A stretch of DNA of 64,000 nt from Strongyloides papillosus (taxonomy: Eukaryota; Nematoda; Chromadorea; Rhabditida; Strongyloididae), in NCBI GenBank assembly GCA_005656395.1, contig SRSI01000056.1, forward strand, positions 124,001-188,000, read 5' to 3'. The translations under genes and the position numbers were made by a program. Each line of letters starts with the position of its first letter. The stretch's first letter is position 1. Positions 50,411 through 62,406 of the stretch are shown in pieces. The notes beneath the pieces were generated by a model. It had not been told where the DNA came from and searched no databases. It was given only the letters and a program-made list of their open reading frames with translations.

Positions 50411-52561
50411 TTATGCCTTGTTTTGAAGTAATTTTTTTATCTCAGCTATATCTTCCTGGAGGTGAGTGACAGAGTCACGCAATGTGTATACTGTATCGAC
50501 AAGTGTTTTTTCTTTTAGTGTTACCTCTCCTGTTGCTTCATCAACCTCCTCGATTAGTATTTTTTCCTCATCTGCCACGATTAGTTGTGGACCCTGCTCC
50601 TCCATCCTTATTATGGCATCTGAAAGGGAGTTTGATAAATCTTCACCACCTGCGACTTTGAAGGCGTTGTAAAATTCATCAATCAAATTTAATAGTTCTG
50701 TATCACCCTGGTCCGTCGTCCCGCAACTACTGCTCTTCTTTCTCATTTTAACATTGTTACTCATTGAATCTATCCCCATATACTTTTCAAGTACAATATT
50801 TGGAGGTAAAGGTCGTGGTAGAATTAATGGTATGTTAATATTTGAATTATACTCAATATCTAGTGTTTTATTTTCATGTGTTGATGGTAATCTGGAAATA
50901 TCTCTAACATTTTTACCTGAAATTGGTGTTATCGGTGGTTCACAGTAATCGTCATCGCTTTCTAGGCATGCTATACCAAGATCATGGTTTACTTTTATTC
51001 CACCAATAATATCGCTACCAGTTTTTTTTGACTCTGATGATAATGCATATTCAGTACGTGTCATACCAACAGAGCTGTTAGATCGTTGATTTTTTTTCCT
51101 CAAAACAACACCATCCGTAGCATCCAGGTTTTTTTCGCTATTACATTTTGTTAGCATATCACCCCTTATTTGAGGAACAGGACTAGTTGGATTTGACATC
51201 ACACATTGTTCAATGTTAATATTTTTTATCATTTTCATTTCACTAAAAACATCACTCAATATCTCAAATTCATCATCATTAGTAACTATTATAATATAAT
51301 CGTTCTCCATTTCATTTCCAATTCCAAAACTATGTTTACCATCAACATTTTTCCTCACATACATATTATCTGTTACATGATAATCCACTAATTTGTACGT
51401 AGCAGTCTCAATTATCAACTCAATAATTAAAATTTTATTCTCAAATACACCATAGTACCGTTCCTCTCCACTGCTTCTGCCTTCTTTTGCATGCCATCCA
51501 CCATCTTTTTTCCACTCCACTATTCCTAGCCATTTTATCTCACCAACATTTTTACCTCCCTTCCCAAATTTAGAGATGTACTCCCCTGACATAAAGTCCA
51601 TCTGACCTTCTTTTTGTTTCCTGACTGTGAGGCAGAAATTTGCCATACTCCTATAGACGGCAGCTGCCCTCCGCAAGTCCCCTAAATCAGGATGGTTGCT
51701 TTTTGAGTTCCTATCTATCTCTAGTAGGTGATTAGCATATTTTTCTATATTACGAAAATATGAACTTAAACCCATCACAATATCTTTTAATGGGACGCCA
51801 CATATCTCCTCTAATAGATGTTGTTTTTTACTATTGATTAATGTTAAATTTTCAATTACCACAGGATGCCTGAAACAATACTCTTTTAATAGTTCTTTGT
51901 ATTCTTTGGCGTTATTGAGTAAAATTCCACCAACGCGTTGTTCTGTGACAGGTAATGTTAATGTATCTTTTAACCTTGGAAATAAAATATCTTCAATAAA
52001 ATGTACCAACTTTTGGGTTGTTTTAACGAAATTAATTACATCGTTGTTTCCTTTTAACTCATCGATGTCTCCTAACTTCACGACTAACTCCTCGTATATT
52101 TGTTTATTCTCCACAATCATCCTCCCCATGAAATCCATAAACTCCTCAGTGGTTTGGTCTCTGAATTTCATGCTATCCCCACTACTGGAAGACAACTTAG
52201 CAGGAGTCGTCCCATTAATCTCCTCATAAATGTCATCATCAATTAATGTTACGTAGTTTTCCGGAAACCATCCAACATTTCCGTTATATGTTCCTTCCCA
52301 CCATCCACCCTCCAGCATTTGGGTTATCTTTATAACAGCTGATCGAGGGAAGGACAACTAAAAAAATAATATATTTTGTTTATTGTATATATATGTCTTA
52401 TGATGGATGTGAATGAATTAATTGAGAGATGGAATGTAAAAAATTAGAAAAAAAAATACCTCATCATTATTTTTGCCTTCGAAGTCAAATTTCGCCACTG
52501 CACGATACGTCTCCGGAACTTGTGCACCATTCGCTGGTTTTTGATTTGTTTTTTCATCCAT
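50411..52561 (-). CDS. pix-1: Beta-PIX/Cool-type Rho guanine exchange factor
   Basis: Exon 1 is 52460-52561 and exon 2 is 50411-52357, joined across a 102-bp intron; 682 residues. The SH3 domain spans the junction (YRAVAKFDFEGKNNDE, then LSFPRSAVIKI, GGWWEGTYNGNVGWFPENYV) and in this family binds PAK. The Dbl-homology domain covers about residues 85-270 and includes the PIX-typical EQRVGGILLNNAKEYKELLK. A PH domain follows (about 290-420). After a polar region the C-terminus has the PIX trimerising coiled coil (LVDTVYTLRDSVTHLQED, IAEIKKLLQ). PIX works with GIT and PAK at adhesion sites and in cell migration. No CH domain is present. The gene is head-to-head with eIF4A. Confidence 0.9.
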
Positions 52562-53393
52562 CTTTTGAGGGGGATATCTATCTATGTATGATAGGTTACT
52601 TAAATAATAGTTATGTACTTTTAAATATTTGTTTTTGTAGTTTATATATAGAACAACTAAAATATGGTAGTTACTGTTTTATTATTTGTCTTAAGGTAGT
52701 GTAGGATATTGTTACTGTTTTTTATGAAATAACATATAAAGATATGTAGGAGATTGATTTTTAACTAACTATTGACAGAAGGGATTTTGATGATATAAAA
52801 AATTTAATTCATGCGATAATGGTGAGGGTAAAGAAAAAATCAACATCCTCTCTTGGGGGGTAACCGCAGCAGGAGGAAAAATAATAATATAGACAGGAGG
52901 GAAATGTATTTTATTCATAACGAGGAGAAAATTGAATATATGTAGGGAGAGGTGATAAAAAACTGATCGAACAAATGTATTTTCTCGGTCAGTGTTGTTA
53001 AGAAAACATTTGAGAGATGTATACTATATAATTGTTCTACCTTCTTTCACATCTCCTGATCTGTTGTCTTAAAATCCCGGCATGTAATTAATTACTAAAA
53101 CAACACATTTTCTCGGCAAATGCCACTTTTTCTTTACAATTTCCTATCACTTTTACGAGACTTTTACTAACATCCTTTTTACCCGCCGCCATCTATTGTA
53201 AACGTACCACACATCCAGTACCCTCTACCCCAACATCGTTTCGAGACCATTTGGAATGGCTTTCCATTTTGTGACACATAATTTCCTTACCAATTTCAAC
53301 AGTATAATTTTAGTTGACCGCCAAATTGTCAATTTTGTACATTTTTGGCCTTTATTTACTTGCTACAAAACAAATAAAATTTTTCATTAAAGT
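52562..53393. promoter_or_regulatory. Divergent intergenic region (pix-1 and eIF4A)
   Basis: 832 bp between opposed start codons. The half nearer eIF4A (53090-53290) is notably less AT-rich, containing TTTACCCGCCGCCATCT, and is the likely promoter of the highly expressed eIF4A. CTTCTTTCACATCTCC-type pyrimidine tracts occur near 53040. No named element is claimed. Confidence 0.35.
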
Positions 53394-54786
53394 ATGTCTG
53401 ATAATAGAGAAGAGTAAGTTTCGGTTATATAAAAATTGATTGAGTAACATTGTGTAACTAATTTTTTCAGGAATTATGAAGAAAACAATGGCTTTACTGA
53501 AGCTGGTGAACATTGTGAATCATACGGAGATAATATGGTTATAGTTGTAAGTGTTGTAAAAAATTTGAATTTAATTAGTGAAAGTTTAAAGAGATTGTGT
53601 AAAATTAAATTATTACTATGTAAATTTTTTTTTGTTTCAGGGTAATTATGATGAAGTTGTTGAGAGTTTCGATGCTATGGGATTAAAGGATGAGCTTCTC
53701 CGTGGTATTTATGCCTTTGGTTTTGAACGCCCCTCCGTCATTCAGCAACGTGCTATTGTACCATGTTGTGGGAATAAGGATGTCATTGCTCAGGCTCAAT
53801 CTGGAACCGGTAAAACTGGTACCTTTTCAATATCGGTCCTCCAATCAATTGATACAGATCTCCCGGAGACTCAGGCTCTTATTATGGCACCAACCAGAGA
53901 ACTTGCTCAACAAATCTACCAAGTTATCGTTGATATTGGTTATTATATGAAAGTTAAAGTCCACGCCTGTATTGGAGGGACAAATGTACGTGATGACCAA
54001 CGTATCCTCTCCTCCGGGGTACATGTCGTTGTCGGGACACCAGGGCGTGTCAATGACATGATTGCTCGTAAATTCTTGAAAACAGATAATATAAAGATGT
54101 TCGTTCTGGATGAGGCTGATGAGATGTTGTCTATGGGATTTAAGGAACAAATTTATAATGCTTTTAAGGCCCTACCCCATAACGTTCAGGTTGTTCTTTT
54201 GTCTGCTACTATGGCTCAGGACGTCTTGGAGGTTACCAAGAAGTTCATGAATGACCCAATTAAGATATTGATTCGTGAGGAAGAAGTTACATTAGAAGGT
54301 ATTAGACAATTTTATGTTAATATTGGAAAAGAACAATATAAATTTTCAACACTTTGTGATCTTTTTAATATTGTTTCTATCACCCAGTCAGTTATCTTTT
54401 GTAACACCAGGAGGAAGGTTGAGGACCTAGCTGCCCAGATGAAGGAGCAAAACTTTACTGTATCGTTTATGCACGGAGATATGGATCAACAGGAACGTAA
54501 TGTAATTATGCGTGAGTTCCGTTCAGGTTCGTCTCGTGTCCTCATTACCACTGACCTGTTGGCACGTGGTATTGATGTCCAACAGGTATCACTGGTTATC
54601 AATTACGATCTCCCGGTAAAAAGAGAAAATTACGTTCACAGAATCGGAAGAACAGGACGTTTCGGTAGAAAGGGAGTAGCCATCAACTTCATTACTGATG
54701 CCGATCAAAGACAACTACAAGATATTGAGAAATACTACAGCACAAGAATTGATGAGATGCCAGAGAACATCGCTAATTTCCTTTAA
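53394..54786 (+). CDS. inf-1: Translation initiation factor eIF4A (DEAD-box helicase)
   Basis: Exons are 53394-53413, 53471-53546 and 53641-54786; 413 residues. All DEAD-box motifs are present in order: the Q region ([14 protein letters not shown]), Walker A ([10 protein letters not shown]), [18 protein letters not shown] in [12 protein letters not shown] in [23 protein letters not shown] and HRIGRTGR. The length and N-terminal sequence fit eIF4A rather than the exon-junction eIF4A3 (inference from family features). It unwinds mRNA leaders as part of eIF4F. The first exon has only 20 bases. Codon usage is visibly more GC-rich than in its neighbours, consistent with high expression. AATAAA signals lie near 55195-55210. 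Confidence 0.95.
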
Positions 54787-55305
54787 GGTGTTATGGGTAA
54801 CTGATAGTGAAGCCGCAGTTTTTTTGGTATATATCCGTATAGAAGATGTGTTTAATAACAATGATTAATAATTATTATTTTTAATGTATTTTTATTACGT
54901 TATATTTAATACCCGTATGTAATCCCACCCCATCCTATATTTTGTTTTTTTTACTATATAATCCTTCACTATTTTTATGTATTCATTGCAAGAATTTTAT
55001 TTTTACCTTCTTGTACTAAACATTCTCAAAAATACTGCGACTGACTTGGAGATACTAAAAAATCAATCATTGTTATATACTACTCATGCCAGAATATAAT
55101 TATTTTTAAGTGTTTTTTCATTTTTGGTGACCACTTCCCCATGCTTCTATTTTGTTGTTATTGTTATTGAGATTTCTATTTCTCATGAAAAAAGTAATAA
55201 ATGATAATAAAATTAATATATTGTTTATAATTTAGGTTTTATTTTTTTTATAACGAGAGAAGAGTGAAAAAGAATTGTAAATTTTTAACTATTTTATATT
55301 AATGA
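54787..55305. other. Tail-to-tail intergenic region (eIF4A and pccb-1)
   Basis: AT-rich 3' flanks. AATAAA near 55195-55210 serves the plus-strand gene. No further feature is seen. Confidence 0.5.
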
Positions 55306-56889
55306 TTATAATGGGATGTTAGCGTGTCTCTTTTTTGGTTTGACGACTACTTTGTTTTCTAAGAGTTTTAAGTCTTCACAGATTCTTCTTCTTGTTGTTG
55401 ATGGTTCGATTATGTCATCGATGAAACCTCTCTTTGCTGCTGGGAAGGGATTAGAGAATTTGTCGATGTAATCTTCCTCGTGTTTGGTCCAGTTTTCTTT
55501 GTCATTTCTGTACAAAATTTGTACAGCTCCCTTAGCACCCATTACGGCTACCTCAGCTGTTGGCCATGCATAGTTGATATCGGCTTGTAAATGCTTAGAT
55601 GACATAACATCATAAGCTCCACCAAAAGCTTTACGTGTAATAATAGTAATCTTTGGTACAGTTGCTTCAGCATAGGCATATAAAAGTTTAGCTCCATGAC
55701 GGATGATACCACCATACTCTTGGGCAGTTCCTGGAAGGAATCCAGGTACATCAACAAAAGTAATCAATGGAATATTAAAAGCATCACAGAAACGGACGAA
55801 ACGAGCTCCTTTGACGGAGGAGTTTATATCAAGGCAACCAGCGGCGAATTTTGGGTTGTTTCCTACAATACCGACAGTTCTTCCGTTCATGCGACCAAAT
55901 CCGACAACGATATTCTTTGCATAATCAGCATGAATCTCGAAGAATTCACCCTCATCAACGATTGAGGTGATGACGTCTTTCATGTTGTAGGCAGCTGTTG
56001 ATTCGAGTGGAATGACAGTGTCAAGGTTTGGTACATCACGGTCCCATGGGTCTTCACACATGCGGGTTGGTGGTGGTTCATTACAGGATAATGGGAGGTA
56101 GTTGAATAAGGCACGCATGTTTAGTAAAGCATCAATATCGTTGTCAAAAGCTCCGTGAGCGACACCAGAAGTAACTGTGTGAGTTTTGGTACCACCAAGT
56201 TCTTCTTGGGTAACAGATTCATTGGTAACGGCTTTAACAACTTCAGGTCCAGTAATGAAAAGGTAACTGTCTCTAACCATGAAGGTAAAATCAGTTAAGG
56301 CAGGTGAGTAAACAGCACCACCAGCACATGGTCCAAGAACAAGAGAAATTTGAGGGATGACACCAGATGATTGAACGTTTCTGTAGAAGATATCGGCGTA
56401 TCCAGCAAGAGAATCAACACCTTCTTGGATTCTGGCACCACCAGAGTCATTTAATCCAATAACTGGGGCACCAACTTTGACAGCTTGATCCATAATCTTG
56501 CAAATCTTCTTTGCATGTACCGCTGAGAGGGAACCTCCAAAGACGGTGAAATCTTGTGAGAAAATGAAGACAGGTCTTCCGGCGATTGTTCCTCTTCCAG
56601 TTACAACAGAGTCACCGGCGAATTTTTGTTTATCCATCCCGAAGTTGGTACAATCATGCTCCATTAACATATCATATTCACGGAAGGAGTTAGGATCACA
56701 TAATACGTTAATTCTTTCACGAGCAGTTAATTTTCCTTTTTTGTGTTGTGCTTCGATTCTCTTGAGACCACCTCCAAGGGCGGCGGCAGCCTTGGCATCA
56801 TTAATTTGTTGTTTTACTTTTAATGTATGGGCAATAGTTGAGCATTGCCTGTTGAAACGCAAGGTGTTTGTTAATTTTGCTAGATACAT
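55306..56889 (-). CDS. pccb-1: Propionyl-CoA carboxylase beta subunit, mitochondrial
   Basis: A single exon of 527 residues. The first 20 or so residues ([20 protein letters not shown]) are basic and hydroxylated without acids, as in a mitochondrial presequence. The carboxyltransferase family blocks follow: [88 protein letters not shown], and late [17 protein letters not shown]. Together with the biotinylated alpha subunit it converts propionyl-CoA to D-methylmalonyl-CoA. The order of blocks and the length match PCCB and separate it from MCCC2. The frame is intact and less AT-rich than most of the window. No intron is present. Confidence 0.95.
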   Translation of the reverse strand: MYLAKLTNTLRFNRQCSTIAHTLKVKQQINDAKAAAALGGGLKRIEAQHKKGKLTARERINVLCDPNSFREYDMLMEHDCTNFGMDKQKFAGDSVVTGRGTIAGRPVFIFSQDFTVFGGSLSAVHAKKICKIMDQAVKVGAPVIGLNDSGGARIQEGVDSLAGYADIFYRNVQSSGVIPQISLVLGPCAGGAVYSPALTDFTFMVRDSYLFITGPEVVKAVTNESVTQEELGGTKTHTVTSGVAHGAFDNDIDALLNMRALFNYLPLSCNEPPPTRMCEDPWDRDVPNLDTVIPLESTAAYNMKDVITSIVDEGEFFEIHADYAKNIVVGFGRMNGRTVGIVGNNPKFAAGCLDINSSVKGARFVRFCDAFNIPLITFVDVPGFLPGTAQEYGGIIRHGAKLLYAYAEATVPKITIITRKAFGGAYDVMSSKHLQADINYAWPTAEVAVMGAKGAVQILYRNDKENWTKHEEDYIDKFSNPFPAAKRGFIDDIIEPSTTRRRICEDLKLLENKVVVKPKKRHANIPL

Positions 56890-59090
56890 GACTGAAATGA
56901 TGAGAAAAAATTAAGTATTTAATATAGAAAATAATTAGGTGAAAATAAATAATTTGATAGGACAATTTAAAATCAAAAATAACACGTAGTACAATATATA
57001 TAACGAGACTTTCATCAATATTAAAAAAAGAAAGACTAACTGAAAGAGATAACAAAAGTAATCGAAAAGAAAAATGGAATCACTCTAGTTTTAGTAGTTG
57101 TTGGTTGTTACTTTACAATTACTAAGGTTTTTAAAGCAATCATTTGCCGTAAAAATTTACCTTTATATATCACGTACATCTTTTTATAATATTGTTAGGT
57201 ATATACCTCTAGGAGAAAGAGACACATAATAATTAATATGTTATTTTGGAAGGAGACTAAAGTGTAAAAGAGGAAAGGGCAATAACATAATAATTGGATC
57301 AATGTTATTATTTTTTTTATTAAAGATGTTCAAAAAATATTTGGAATTATAGTGATAAGCAATTGTAATAATTTTGGTGCAAATATCTAGGAACTTGTTG
57401 TGACTTGAAAAAATTTACCAAGGTCGTTTTTTGTTAAACGTGATAAAGGAGACTAATATTTTTTCTATACTATGTTTTGATAACTTCTTACACTATGATG
57501 TTTGTGTCTGTGTAAAATCCTAAGAATGTGTATTGTAGATTTAAGAATATTTTTTTGACATATATAATGTCAAAAATAAAAAGTATGAATAGATAAGGGG
57601 AAATGTATTGATTGCTGTTGGTAGAAGGAAAAAATTATATAAAAATATTATAACGTAAGATCAAGACAAAATGGGTAGGCATTTTAATAATCATGAAATG
57701 TGTTTTTACTTATTTTTGCATATTAGATCACTAAATATAAAATAAATTTAATATAAGGGTAATCAGAAGAAATAAAATATAAATTGCACAAAGTGATCAC
57801 AAAAAGAAATCGAAAATATTTGTGAATAAATTTTTAAACAGAAACATAATAAATCTAATTGACTTAAACTATTTAATGTGCATAATTTTTAAAAAACAAC
57901 AAGCGAGATGTTGACTCTTTGAGATACTTCTAAAGAATGACCTTGAATTAACGATATTTTTTAATATATTAATAACAGACAAAAAATATGGTTTCTTAGT
58001 TTTTAGCACTTTATATATATTTTTTGCTAGAATTAAAATTTATGTTTGATCTATGCTAATTTTCGCAAAATGTCTTTCTCGATTTTAAGTGATATCTACT
58101 TCTGTAATAAAATTATTGAATTCAAAATAAATGTATTATTTTGATCTTATTTAAGAATCAACAAGGAATTAGTAATGATGCTATTAAAGTATAAATAAAT
58201 AATCCTTAAATATTTTTCACAACATGAACTTAATTATCGATTCACCAATTATTTGAATACAACATCAATTTTTGGAAAATTTTACATTTCTACTTATGTA
58301 GTACGCATAAATATTTATCATAAAATTTCTAAAATAAGTCCTTGAAATTACAATAATAAAAAATAATTAAATTAATCAAATTATAGGTAGATTAAACAAT
58401 CAAAAACAATAAATGCTATGAAAAAAAGATTGTGACTTGTTGTTTGAATTAGGGAAAAGTAACCTGTTGAAAAAAGTCAATCATACATTCTCTACCTTTT
58501 ATATGAGAATGACCTAGCTAGGCAATAAAGGTTTTGAATCTTGTTTCATACTTATATATGTTAATAATAGGTTTTATGAATTGTGATATTACAAGAGACA
58601 ATAATGTTTTTAATAAAGATTCGCTACAATGAATATGTTTTTAAACCTTCAAGGTGTATCTAATACAAATTGTATTTTATTGAATCGTAAATCAATGCTT
58701 GTGTTTGATTGTAAAAATCTCAAAAAATGGTTTCAAGTGTTTTTAAAAGATTTAAATCATATATTGAAGCTACTTTAAAATTGTGTAATTTTCAAAATAA
58801 AAATTCTTTTTCACTCATTATTACTAATTGAAGAACATCCTTAGTCGTCTTAATCTTTCTATTTGTTAATTAAAAAAGTATCCTCTTCCTTAAAAAGTAG
58901 TTCATGGATTTCTTAAATCTTCATATCTGAAAAAAAATTAAATATTCTCCAAGAGCCTTACAAATTAGAAATTACTGTGAATAAAATAACATCTTGAAGT
59001 GATAAACACTATAGTTTTGGAGTACTATATACAAGTATAAAAACTTTTCCTCACATTGTCTAATAAGAATTAGTAAAACTATATTCAAGA
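56890..59090. other. AT-rich divergent intergenic region (pccb-1 and syf-2)
   Basis: 2.2 kb between opposed starts. No gene, RNA or repeat element is seen. It is longer than the other head-to-head spacers in the window. Confidence 0.45.
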
Positions 59091-59870
59091 ATGTCAGAAG
59101 AAAGTGATAAACCTTCCATGTCTGGTACAGCAGAAACCTCACCAAAGAAAGCTTCTAAGAAATTTGATATTTCTTCATTTCAAGAACGTCTGGAGAAGCT
59201 TCATGCCAAAAGAGTAGGTTTAATACTAATATAAAAACATATTTATATTCATTTCTTTTAGATGGAGATAGAAAAGAAAAACTTGGATGCCGTAGTAGAA
59301 GAAGACAGATTAAAAAAACAACCAACAAAAGAGACAGCGAAACGGAAACGTGAAGCACAGGTAGTAAAAAAAGTAGAAGACGAATTAGTTGCTGAAGAAT
59401 TAGGTGTTGATTACGATCGTTATAAATCTTACACCACATCAGCTATCTACGCAGATAAGATAGAAGAAATAAATAAAAAGAAGAAAAAGTTTACTGATAC
59501 AGGTTTTTCAAATTATGAAGATGCCAGTATGAAGTCTTATCTTAGGGCTGCAGAAGCAATTAAGCCAGACTTTGATAACTATAATAAGATGAAAGAAATG
59601 ATTGGAGAAGACAATTTCTATCCTACAGCTAATACAATAATTGATGGCACGTATTATCCTTCCCAATCTGGTCTGGAGAAGCTGTCTCAAAGTATTGATC
59701 AAAGAGAGAAGAAACGAAGAGAATATCATAGGAGAAGAACATTTGATCCTGATGCCGTTGTTGATTATATTAATGAGAAGAACAGAAAATACAATGAGAA
59801 GTTAGAAAGATACTATGGTCAATACACAAAAGACATCAAGGATAGTTTGGAAAGAGGAACGGCATTGTAA
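59091..59870 (+). CDS. syf-2: Pre-mRNA splicing factor SYF2
   Basis: Exon 1 is 59091-59213 and exon 2 is 59262-59870; 243 residues. The protein is highly charged and helical, as is usual for SYF2. Family blocks are FQERLEKLHAKRMEIEKKN, the long ELGVDYDRYKSYTTSAIYAD, FTDTGFSNYEDASMKSYLRA, and the C-terminal SQSIDQREKKRREYHRRR with FDPDAVVDYINEKNRKYNEK. SYF2 belongs to the Prp19/CDC5L-associated set of the spliceosome. The length is in the normal range. AATAAA lies near 60040. Confidence 0.93.
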
Positions 59871-60193
59871 AATAATAATTTTTGTTGTAAATAATTGTAA
59901 TTTCAATATACTTCAGTAAATTTTAAATTGTACAAAATTTACAGGTGGCGGGAATTTTTATTTCTGCTAGATAAAAACTAAATTGTTAAATGTAAATTTG
60001 AATTTATAGTAAGCTGTATTATTTTTTTATGTTTAATATAAATAAATGTTTTTCCCACTTTTATTCATTTTTCAACAAAGAATTGTGTCCATTATAAATC
60101 ATTTATAAAGTTATTATGATTAAAGCGTATGCAAAAATTTAATTATAGAAGCAAATTTAACATTCATATTAGTTAGTAGAACAATTATAACAA
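59871..60193. other. Tail-to-tail intergenic region (syf-2 and cct-1)
   Basis: 323 bp of AT-rich 3' flank carrying the syf-2 polyadenylation signal near 60040. Nothing else is seen. Confidence 0.5.
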
Positions 60194-61887
60194 TTAATGG
60201 CATTCATCATGTTTAGGCTCTTCAATCTTCTGAATCTTAATAAAATCATCGATACGAAGAATGGTAATAGCTGCTTCTGTGGCAAACTTCAATGATTTGA
60301 TTTTGGACATCATTGGTTCAATGATACCTTTCTCATATGGTATACAGATAGCATTATTCTCTAAATCAAGTCCAGTGAACTTCAAGGATTTGTCTCCATC
60401 TTTTGAGTTAGATGTTTGTAAGTATTTATATTGACAATTTCTCAAGGCAGCAACCAAATCACTCATATCTTGAGCAGCATTCATGATAAGAGTTTTAGGT
60501 ATAACCAAGAGAGCATTAGCAAATTCAGCGACAGCCAATTGTTCTCGACTAGCCAAGGCTGTAGCATAAGATTCAAGGTGGACATTTAAAGCTGCCTCAA
60601 CAGATCCAGCACCAGAGACGATCTTGTTACTTTCTAAGACTCTTTGAAGAGAGCAAAGAGCATCGTGAACGGCTCTTTCCATTTCATCTAACATCATGTC
60701 ATTTGCACCACGGAGGATGATTGATGCTGAGGTTCTAGCTTTAGGTCCCTTGATAAGGATAAGTTCATCGTCCGAAATTCTTTCTTGAGATACTTCTTTT
60801 GCACTTCCAAGTAAGGAAGCGTCGAACTTTTCATCACCTTCAAGAGTGGCTAAGGAGGCTGTCAAAACAGCTCCAGTGGCTTTGGCAATTCTTTTCAAGT
60901 CAACCTTCTTGCACCTTCTAACAGCCATAGCTCCGGAGGAGATAAATTGTTTTAAAGCGAGATCATCAATACCTCCTGTTGTGAGAATAACATTTGCACC
61001 AGCAGCGAGGATTTTGTCAATTCTTCTTTTTGTGATATCAATTTCTTCACGTCGCATAGCTTCAAGTTTCTCTGGATCTGATACGTTGATGCTGACACCA
61101 AAGTGCATCTTGGCTTTTTGGAGACTGAAATCTAAACAGGCTATTTTCGCGTTCTTGATACTACGTGGCATAGCTTCGCTAGCTCTTGTGCAGTTTAATG
61201 CGTATCCTTTGACAAGGACTGATTCTGATGCAGATTGTCCATGGGCCTTCAATACATTGACAGCACTGATTGGATATGAAACCTTTCCGGAATTATCAGT
61301 AACTTTAACAAGTTCAGCTGCCTCGACGAGCATCTTTGGGAAGAAATCGTCATTGACACCAATGATCTTTGAAGCAATAGAAGTTTTGGCGATATCCATT
61401 TTGTTTTGTTCATTCAACTTACCAGTCTCGACACAAAGATTGTTCTTAATGTATTTGACGGATTCTTTGCAAGCCAATCTAAATCCATTTATAATTGTAG
61501 TTGGGTGAAGTCCTTGTTTATTAAGTTCTTGAGCGGCTTTCAATAATTCAGCAGCCAAAATAACGACAGTTGTCGTACCATCACCAACCTCAGCATCTTG
61601 GAGTTGGGCAAGTTCAACGAGAATTTTTGCAGCTGGGTGTTCAACATCTAATAGTTTCAAAATAGTTGCTCCATCATTCGTAACGGTAACATCACCAACA
61701 GAATCTACGAGCATTTTGTCAAGCCCACATGGTCCAAACGATGATTTTACAGTATTGGCAATGGCGACACAAGCCATAACTATAAAAAAAATATTTTTAA
61801 AATTTAAAAATTAAATCTACCATTCTGTGCTCTAATAGAATCTCCGCTATTTCTTTGTCCAGTAATTGATAACATTTGATCAACCAT
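60194..61887 (-). CDS. cct-1: Chaperonin TRiC/CCT subunit alpha (TCP-1)
   Basis: Exon 1 is 61821-61887 and exon 2 is 60194-61779; 550 residues, normal for CCT1. Group II chaperonin blocks are present: SSFGPCGLDKMLVDSVGDVT, VTNDGATILKLL, AEVGDGTTTVVILAAELL, and in the C-terminal equatorial domain SGAGSVEAALNVHLE. The alpha-type apical sequence (VLVKGYALNCTRASEAMPRS) and the ending KIQKIEEPKHDECH support CCT1 over other subunits. It forms part of the cytosolic ring that folds actin and tubulin. It is head-to-head with MSH2. Confidence 0.95.
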
Positions 61888-62406
61888 TTTTAAAACTAAA
61901 AATAAAGAAATTTATTAATAATTACTTGTAAATAAAGATAAGTAAAATAAATACGATTGTCTAGAATGTTCTTTCTAATCATTAGCAATGAATTGAACTA
62001 ATGCATTGTTAATGGGATACACAATTTTACAATGATACTGGGAGCAGACGCAAAGTAGAGTTAACTTTATTCCAATAAAGATGGTCTCTGGCATACTTTG
62101 TCATACAACGAATAGAGTGAATAAAGTAGAAAGAATTTGCGCGAACATTCTTTTTTTCGATGTACTGATAGTAGAATAAAAAAATGATGACGAAATTGTC
62201 TTATATAGGCGAACTTTTTTTATTGTCAATTCATTTTACATTTTAACGTTTCTTATCAATCGTTTATTTCATATTATCGGAACATTAACTAATTTTTACT
62301 ACATTTCAGATTCCATTTTTGCATTATTATTGCTAAAAAGGATCTCTCCTAATATTTTAACGTTGTATATACTACTGGTATTATATTGTAAATATAAATT
62401 TTAACT
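61888..62406. promoter_or_regulatory. Divergent intergenic region (cct-1 and msh-2)
   Basis: 519 bp between opposed starts. The middle (61960-62160) is less AT-rich and contains two heat-shock-like GAA/TTC clusters (TAGAATGTTCTTTCTAATC near 61961 and GAACATTCTTTTTTTCG near 62143). Inverted nGAAn units are the recognition units of heat-shock factor, and CCT genes can be HSF targets, so this is a plausible but unproven regulatory link. Confidence 0.4.

Noticed and set aside
60846..61508. A 220-codon frame on the plus strand.
   Set aside because: It is the antisense shadow of the intact CCT1 coding sequence; conservation is all on the other strand.
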